A stretch of 64,000 nt of DNA from a bacterium. Its GTDB lineage: Bacteria; 4484-113; JAFGCY01. The stretch lies in contig JADZFO010000015.1 in NCBI GenBank assembly GCA_020849855.1, positions 1 to 64,000 on the forward strand. The letters are read 5' to 3'. Of this stretch, positions 60,000-64,000 are shown one piece after another. Positions within the stretch are counted from its first letter, which is position 1; every line of letters starts with the position of its first letter. The notes beneath the pieces are model-generated. The model was not told the DNA's origin and ran no database searches. It saw nothing but the letters and a program-made list of their open reading frames with translations. The position numbers and the translations under genes were made by a program.

Positions 60000-61510
60000 T
60001 GCGCGAGCTTTTGGCCCGCCCGGGCCATGAACTGCTGGACCTGATTGAAGATCGCGAGGTCCATCCCTACGAGCTGAGCCTGGAACAGGCCCGACTGTCA
60101 CACGAGCTGGACAGCCAACTGGACAGTTTCACGGTGTGGAACGATCTGGAGTCCAGAGGACCGCTGCCCTATACGCCGCAGCAGGACGGCATCCGGCGTT
60201 TCAGCCAGCTGCCTTATGCCGCCAAGGACGTCTTTTGCACAAGCGGGCTGCAGACCACAGCCGGCAGCCGCATCCTGAAGGGCTATATCCCTCCTTTCAA
60301 CAGCACGCTGGTGGACCTGCTTGAGCGCAGTGGCAGCTATCTGCTGGGCAAGACCAACATGGACGAATTCGCCATGGGCTCCAGCGGCGAGACCTGCGCC
60401 TATGGCCACAGCCGCAACCCCTGGCATCTGGACTATGTGCCGGGCGGCAGCAGCAGCGGATCCGTCAGTTCGGTGGCGGGCTGCCAGGCGGTCATGGCTC
60501 TGGGAACGGATACTGGCGGCAGCGTGCGCCAGCCGGCCAGCTTCTGTGGAGTAGTGGGCTTCCGTCCGACCTATGGCCAGCTCAGCCGTTATGGCATGGT
60601 GGCCTACTCATCGTCCTGCGACCAGGCCGCGGTGTTCACCCGCTGCAGCCTGGACTGCGCACTGGCCATGAACACGCTCTCGCAGCCGGACCCACAGGAC
60701 AGCACCTGCCACCCGAGCTCCAGCGGCGATTACTTCGAATTCGCCCGGCGCGAGGTGCACTGGGAGAAGCTGCGGGTCGGCGTGATCCGCGAGTTCACCG
60801 ACCCCGGCCGGATAGACGCGCCAGTGCTGGCCAACTATCGCGCCAGCCTGGACAAGCTGGCGGCTGCCGGGACGCAGATCGTGGAGCTGGACTTCCCGCT
60901 GGCGGACTATTGCCTTCCGGCTTATTACATCATTACAGCAGCAGAGTGCAGCAGCAACCTGGCGCGCTATGACGGCATCCGCTATGGCCCGGCTTCCGGG
61001 CAGGACGAGCTGCTGGCGCGTTATGTTGAGACGCGCGGCGCCGGCTTCGGCGCCGAGGTCAAGCGCCGTATCCTGCTGGGCACCTATGTGCTCAGCAAGG
61101 GTTACCAGGATTCCTACTATGACCGGGCCAGGCGCCTGCGCCGGGATATCCGCGACCAGCTGCTGAGCTGGTTTGAGTCGGTGGACATCATTGCGACGCC
61201 AACTTCGCCGACTCTGGCCTTCCCCTTTGGCGCGCGCAACGAGGACCCGGTGCGGATGTACATCGCCGACCTCTGCACCGTCTTCGTGAACCTCGCGGGC
61301 ACGGCGGGAATCAGCGTGCCCAACGGCTTTGGCAGCGATACTGCGCCGGATGGCAGCACGGTGCAGTTGCCCACCGGACTGCAGCTTGTCTGCGCCCCCT
61401 GGAGCGACGAGCTGCTGCTGAGAGTTGCACATAATTTTGAGCTGCTAAGCGGATGGCGCTACACTCCGCCGCAGTGGATAGCAAAAAAGCTGGGGATTCA
61501 GGCCAAGTGA
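59999..61510 (+). CDS. gatA: Asp/Glu-tRNA amidotransferase subunit A
   Basis: 503 aa. It releases ammonia from glutamine for transamidation of Glu-tRNAGln or Asp-tRNAAsn. Amidase-signature Ser-cisSer-Lys triad: Lys76 in LPYAAKDVFC, cis-Ser151 in PGGSSSGSVSS, nucleophile Ser175 in GTDTGGSVRQPA; then CGVVGFRPTYGQLSRYGMVAYSSSCDQ. Coupled to gatC by overlap. gatB is not in the window. Confidence 0.97.
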   Translation: MRELLARPGHELLDLIEDREVHPYELSLEQARLSHELDSQLDSFTVWNDLESRGPLPYTPQQDGIRRFSQLPYAAKDVFCTSGLQTTAGSRILKGYIPPFNSTLVDLLERSGSYLLGKTNMDEFAMGSSGETCAYGHSRNPWHLDYVPGGSSSGSVSSVAGCQAVMALGTDTGGSVRQPASFCGVVGFRPTYGQLSRYGMVAYSSSCDQAAVFTRCSLDCALAMNTLSQPDPQDSTCHPSSSGDYFEFARREVHWEKLRVGVIREFTDPGRIDAPVLANYRASLDKLAAAGTQIVELDFPLADYCLPAYYIITAAECSSNLARYDGIRYGPASGQDELLARYVETRGAGFGAEVKRRILLGTYVLSKGYQDSYYDRARRLRRDIRDQLLSWFESVDIIATPTSPTLAFPFGARNEDPVRMYIADLCTVFVNLAGTAGISVPNGFGSDTAPDGSTVQLPTGLQLVCAPWSDELLLRVAHNFELLSGWRYTPPQWIAKKLGIQAK

Positions 61511-62244
61511 GCAGAGAAGTGCTGCACAGGGGGGAAGAGGAACAGGCTGACAGCGCCAAGGCGCAGCAGCCGTCCCGCCCCGCTCTGCGGCAGGCTGTCT
61601 GCTGCATCATTCCGGCCTATGAAGAGGCCGGCCGCGTGGCCAAGGTTGTCGAGCTGGCCCTGGTAAGCGGGCTTTTCGACGAAGTTGTTGTGGTTGATGA
61701 CGCCAGCCGGGACCGCACCGGCCGCGAGGCTGAGCAGGCCGGCGCGCGCGTACTGCGCCACAGCGAGAACCAGGGTAAGGCTGCCGCACTGCGCACCGGC
61801 ATGCAGGCCACCAGCGCACCGGTGCTTTGCCTGCTGGATGCCGACCTGGTCAATGTGAACGCCGGGCACCTGCATGCGTTGATTGAGCCCGTGCTCAGCG
61901 GGCGGCAGCGCTCGGTTATCGCGGTCTTCCGCGGCGGAGGCCTGAAGCCGACCACCCTGGCCCAGCAGATTGCGCCCATGATCAGCGGCCAGCGCTGCCT
62001 GCTGCGCGAGCTGCTGGACGACTTTGAGGACTGGGACAGCGGCTACGGTGTGGAGACCGCCCTAAATGCCCACCTGAAGACCAAGGGTGTGGAGCAGGTG
62101 ATGGTGGAGTGGTACGGCGCCTCGCACATCATGAAGGAGCAGAAGCGCGGCCTGCTGCTTGGCGCGGCCATGCGCACGAAGATGTTCTTTGAGATCACAG
62201 TGGCCTGGTTCAAAGCGCGCATCGGCGGCTTTTTGAGCATATAA
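61507..62244 (+). CDS. Family 2 glycosyltransferase
   Basis: 245 aa. GT-A fold: CCIIPAYEEAGRVAKVVELAL near residue 30, VVVVDDASRDRT near 56, HSENQGKAAALRTGM near 83 and the metal-binding CLLDADLVNV near 105. Sugar donor and acceptor unknown; it resembles small dolichyl-phosphate-type or mannosyl transferases without a membrane domain. GTG 61507 overlaps the gatA stop (GTGA), arguing for co-translation; a more upstream ATG inside gatA is rejected. Confidence 0.88.
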   Translation: MSREVLHRGEEEQADSAKAQQPSRPALRQAVCCIIPAYEEAGRVAKVVELALVSGLFDEVVVVDDASRDRTGREAEQAGARVLRHSENQGKAAALRTGMQATSAPVLCLLDADLVNVNAGHLHALIEPVLSGRQRSVIAVFRGGGLKPTTLAQQIAPMISGQRCLLRELLDDFEDWDSGYGVETALNAHLKTKGVEQVMVEWYGASHIMKEQKRGLLLGAAMRTKMFFEITVAWFKARIGGFLSI

Positions 62245-62245
62245 T
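62240..62245 (+). promoter_or_regulatory. -10 box TATAAT of nadE, overlapping the upstream stop codon
   Basis: The last Ile and TAA codons of the glycosyltransferase (ATA-TAA) with one base on each side form TATAAT, 6 nt before the nadE ATG. Confidence 0.6.
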
Positions 62246-62251
62246 CGCCCC

Positions 62252-63943
62252 ATGCGCATCGGCCTCGCGCAGCTGAATACCACCGTTGGCGACCTTGAAG
62301 GCAATGCGCGCCGCATACTTTCGGCCGCCGCCAGCGCCAAATCCGCCGGCTGCGAGCTGCTGGTCACGCCGGAACTGGCAAGCTGCGGCTATCCGCCCCA
62401 GGACCTGCTGCTCAAGCCGCACTTCGTCGCTGAACAACTGCGGGTGCTGCATGAGACGATCCTGCCCGCGCTGCCTATCGCCGCGCTGATTGGCTATGTC
62501 GACCAGGCTGATGATGGCTTTAAGGAAGACCAGATACGCGGCAGCCTGCACAATGCAGCCCTGCTCGCCGGTCCCGGAATAAAGGTGCAGAAGGTGCGCA
62601 AGACCCTGCTGCCAACTTACGACGTCTTTGATGAGTGGCGCTACTTCGCGCCCGGACACTGCGGCGAGAACCAGCCGCTGGACTTCCGGGGGCTGCGGCT
62701 TGGCGTGACGATCTGCGAGGACCTCTGGGACGAGGGCTATGCCTGCAAGGTGGCCCCGCAGCTTAAGGCTGCCGGCGCGCAGATCCTGATCAATCTCAGC
62801 TCTTCGCCATATCACTACCGCAAGGGCGAAATCCGGCATGCCCTGATGCGGCGGCATGCGCTGCAAAGCCAGTTGCCGCTGCTGTACTGCAACCTTGTGG
62901 GCGCGCAGGATGAGCTGATCTTCGACGGCCAGTCGCTGTGCTACGGCGCTGACGGCGAGCTGGTGGCGCAGGGTGCGCAGTTTGCCGAGGACCTGCTTGT
63001 GCTTGACTGGGACGAAAGCAGCGGCGCCCTCAGCCTGGTAAGCACTGCGGAGCAGCCGGCGGCGCTGCAGGGTGCTGATGAGGACCCGGAAGGTATGAGC
63101 GAGCTGTTCAGCGCCCTGTGTCTGGGTATCCGGGACTACTTTCAGAAGGTCGGCTTCAGCAAGGCCGTACTGGGCCTGTCCGGCGGTATCGACAGCGCGC
63201 TGTGCGCCTGTCTGGCCGCCGAGGCCCTGGGCCGCGAAGCGGTGATTGGCGTTGGCATGCCCTCCAGCTTTAATGCCGGCTATAGCCTGGATGACGCCCG
63301 GGAGCTGGCTGCCAATCTGGGTATCGAGTTCCATGTTTTGCCGATAGAGCAGAGCGTCCAGCTGGCCATGGCCCGCTTTCGCGCGGAGTTTGGCGAGTAC
63401 CACGAGGCCGTAACCGTGGAAAACCTGCAGGCGCGCGAGCGCGGCAAGATCCTGATGGAAATATCCAACGACCGGCGTGCGCTGGTGATATCCACCGGCA
63501 ACAAGACTGAGTATGCGCTGGGCTATACGACGCTTTACGGCGACATGTGCGGCGGCCTGGCGGTGCTGGGCGATGTGGCCAAGCCAGCGGTCTACGCGCT
63601 GTCCTACTGGTACAACGAGCACAGGCGCCTGCGTGGCGGGCCTGAAAACTGCATCCCCCAGCGCAGCCTGACCCGGCCGCCCTCGGCTGAACTGCGCAGC
63701 GGGCAGGTAGACCCCTTTGATTACAGCCGTATCAGCCCGCTGACCGATCTGGTTGTCGAGGAGCATCTCTCGCGCTCAGAGCTGCTGGAGAGGGGCTACA
63801 CGGCTGAAGAGGTCGATCGCGTTTTGCTGCTGGTGCGGATCAGCGAATACAAGCGCTGGCAGGCCCCGCCGATTCTGCGGGTCACTGAAAAGGCCTTTGG
63901 CATCGGCCGCCGCATGCCGCTGGTCAACAAGTACAAAGAGTAG
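62252..63943 (+). CDS. nadE: Glutamine-dependent NAD synthetase
   Basis: 563 aa. It amidates nicotinate adenine dinucleotide to NAD. N-terminal nitrilase-type glutaminase domain: Glu41 (LVTPELASCGYPPQD), Lys117 (KVRKTLLPTYDVFDE), nucleophile Cys155 (GVTICEDLWDEG). C-terminal synthetase domain: ATP loop GLSGGIDSALCA near residue 310, GVGMPSSFN, STGNKTEYALGYTTLYGDMCGG near 415, and RISPLTDLVVEEHLSRSELLERGY. Complete two-domain form. Confidence 0.97.
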   Translation: MRIGLAQLNTTVGDLEGNARRILSAAASAKSAGCELLVTPELASCGYPPQDLLLKPHFVAEQLRVLHETILPALPIAALIGYVDQADDGFKEDQIRGSLHNAALLAGPGIKVQKVRKTLLPTYDVFDEWRYFAPGHCGENQPLDFRGLRLGVTICEDLWDEGYACKVAPQLKAAGAQILINLSSSPYHYRKGEIRHALMRRHALQSQLPLLYCNLVGAQDELIFDGQSLCYGADGELVAQGAQFAEDLLVLDWDESSGALSLVSTAEQPAALQGADEDPEGMSELFSALCLGIRDYFQKVGFSKAVLGLSGGIDSALCACLAAEALGREAVIGVGMPSSFNAGYSLDDARELAANLGIEFHVLPIEQSVQLAMARFRAEFGEYHEAVTVENLQARERGKILMEISNDRRALVISTGNKTEYALGYTTLYGDMCGGLAVLGDVAKPAVYALSYWYNEHRRLRGGPENCIPQRSLTRPPSAELRSGQVDPFDYSRISPLTDLVVEEHLSRSELLERGYTAEEVDRVLLLVRISEYKRWQAPPILRVTEKAFGIGRRMPLVNKYKE

Positions 63944-63952
63944 GGCGGGGGG

Positions 63953-64000
63953 ATGCTGCAGTACCTTACGACAACCTTTATCGCCGGCATCCTGGCCCTG
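63953..64000 (+). CDS. Truncated membrane protein at window edge
   Basis: Only 16 codons are visible: MLQYLTTTFIAGILAL, with GGCGGGGGG just upstream. The beginning of a membrane segment; it resembles the start of DUF502 proteins, but too little remains to be sure. Confidence 0.45.
   Translation, partial: MLQYLTTTFIAGILAL

Overview
The window comes from a high-G+C bacterium that I cannot place to phylum. RNase J, SepF next to ftsZ, RqcH/NFACT, TrmFO and a PgpH-type HD phosphodiesterase point to a Gram-positive-like (Terrabacteria-type) lineage. The DksA-like regulator, the many lipoproteins, the large FG-GAP/ASPIC protein and the abundant palindromic repeats fit a poorly sampled environmental phylum. 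No rRNA, tRNA or CRISPR array was seen. Two things run through the whole window: about 20 genes have a TANNNT-type -10 box only 6-11 nt before the start codon, implying leaderless transcripts, and short diversified hairpins lie between and inside genes.

Layout. 1-2.5 kb: lower-G+C accessory cluster on the minus strand (a Cys-rich, possibly RHS-core-derived protein, a GTGA-coupled membrane protein, a doubtful ORF). 2.56-2.94 kb: ~93-bp tandem repeats carrying hairpins. 3-7 kb: dksA-like gene, small secreted protein, secA. 7.1-14.1 kb: hypothetical protein, DUF4127, isoaspartyl peptidase, pyrimidine phosphorylase, a Cache-HAMP membrane sensor. 14.3-23.8 kb: cell wall/division cluster murC-ddl-ftsQ-ftsA-ftsZ-yggS-sepF-rnj. 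23.8-29.1 kb: M42 peptidase-folK diverging from rqcH, two tiny membrane-protein ORFs, a heptamer repeat region, aspartate kinase. 29.2-30.65 kb: accessory island with two small membrane proteins and a RAYT transposase framed by perfect 29-bp inverted repeats. 30.7-38.4 kb: ELM1-like, CPBP protease, MoxR, PhoX-like lipoprotein, alpha/beta hydrolase, GxxExxY, trmFO. 38.5-42.3 kb: membrane protein, threonine dehydrogenase, unknown gene, kbl. 42.4-46.2 kb: IPT/PKD lipoprotein and infC-rpmI-rplT. 46.3-54.4 kb: FG-GAP/ASPIC protein, PgpH-like, phoH, purH. 54.6-64 kb: gcvT, lytic transglycosylase, coaE, S1, a lipoprotein, gatC-gatA-glycosyltransferase, nadE, and a truncated membrane gene at the edge.

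How genes work together: murC/ddl supply peptidoglycan precursors to the FtsQ/A/Z/SepF divisome. The TDH and KBL enzymes form the threonine-to-glycine route, and GcvT can continue glycine catabolism. infC-rpmI-rplT is a translation operon, and infC starts at AUA. The best candidate for something undescribed is the RAYT unit: the hairpin at each end (8-nt arms, 2-nt AA/TT loop, CCCT-type trailer) has the same architecture as hairpins found elsewhere in the window, including in frame inside two protein-coding genes.
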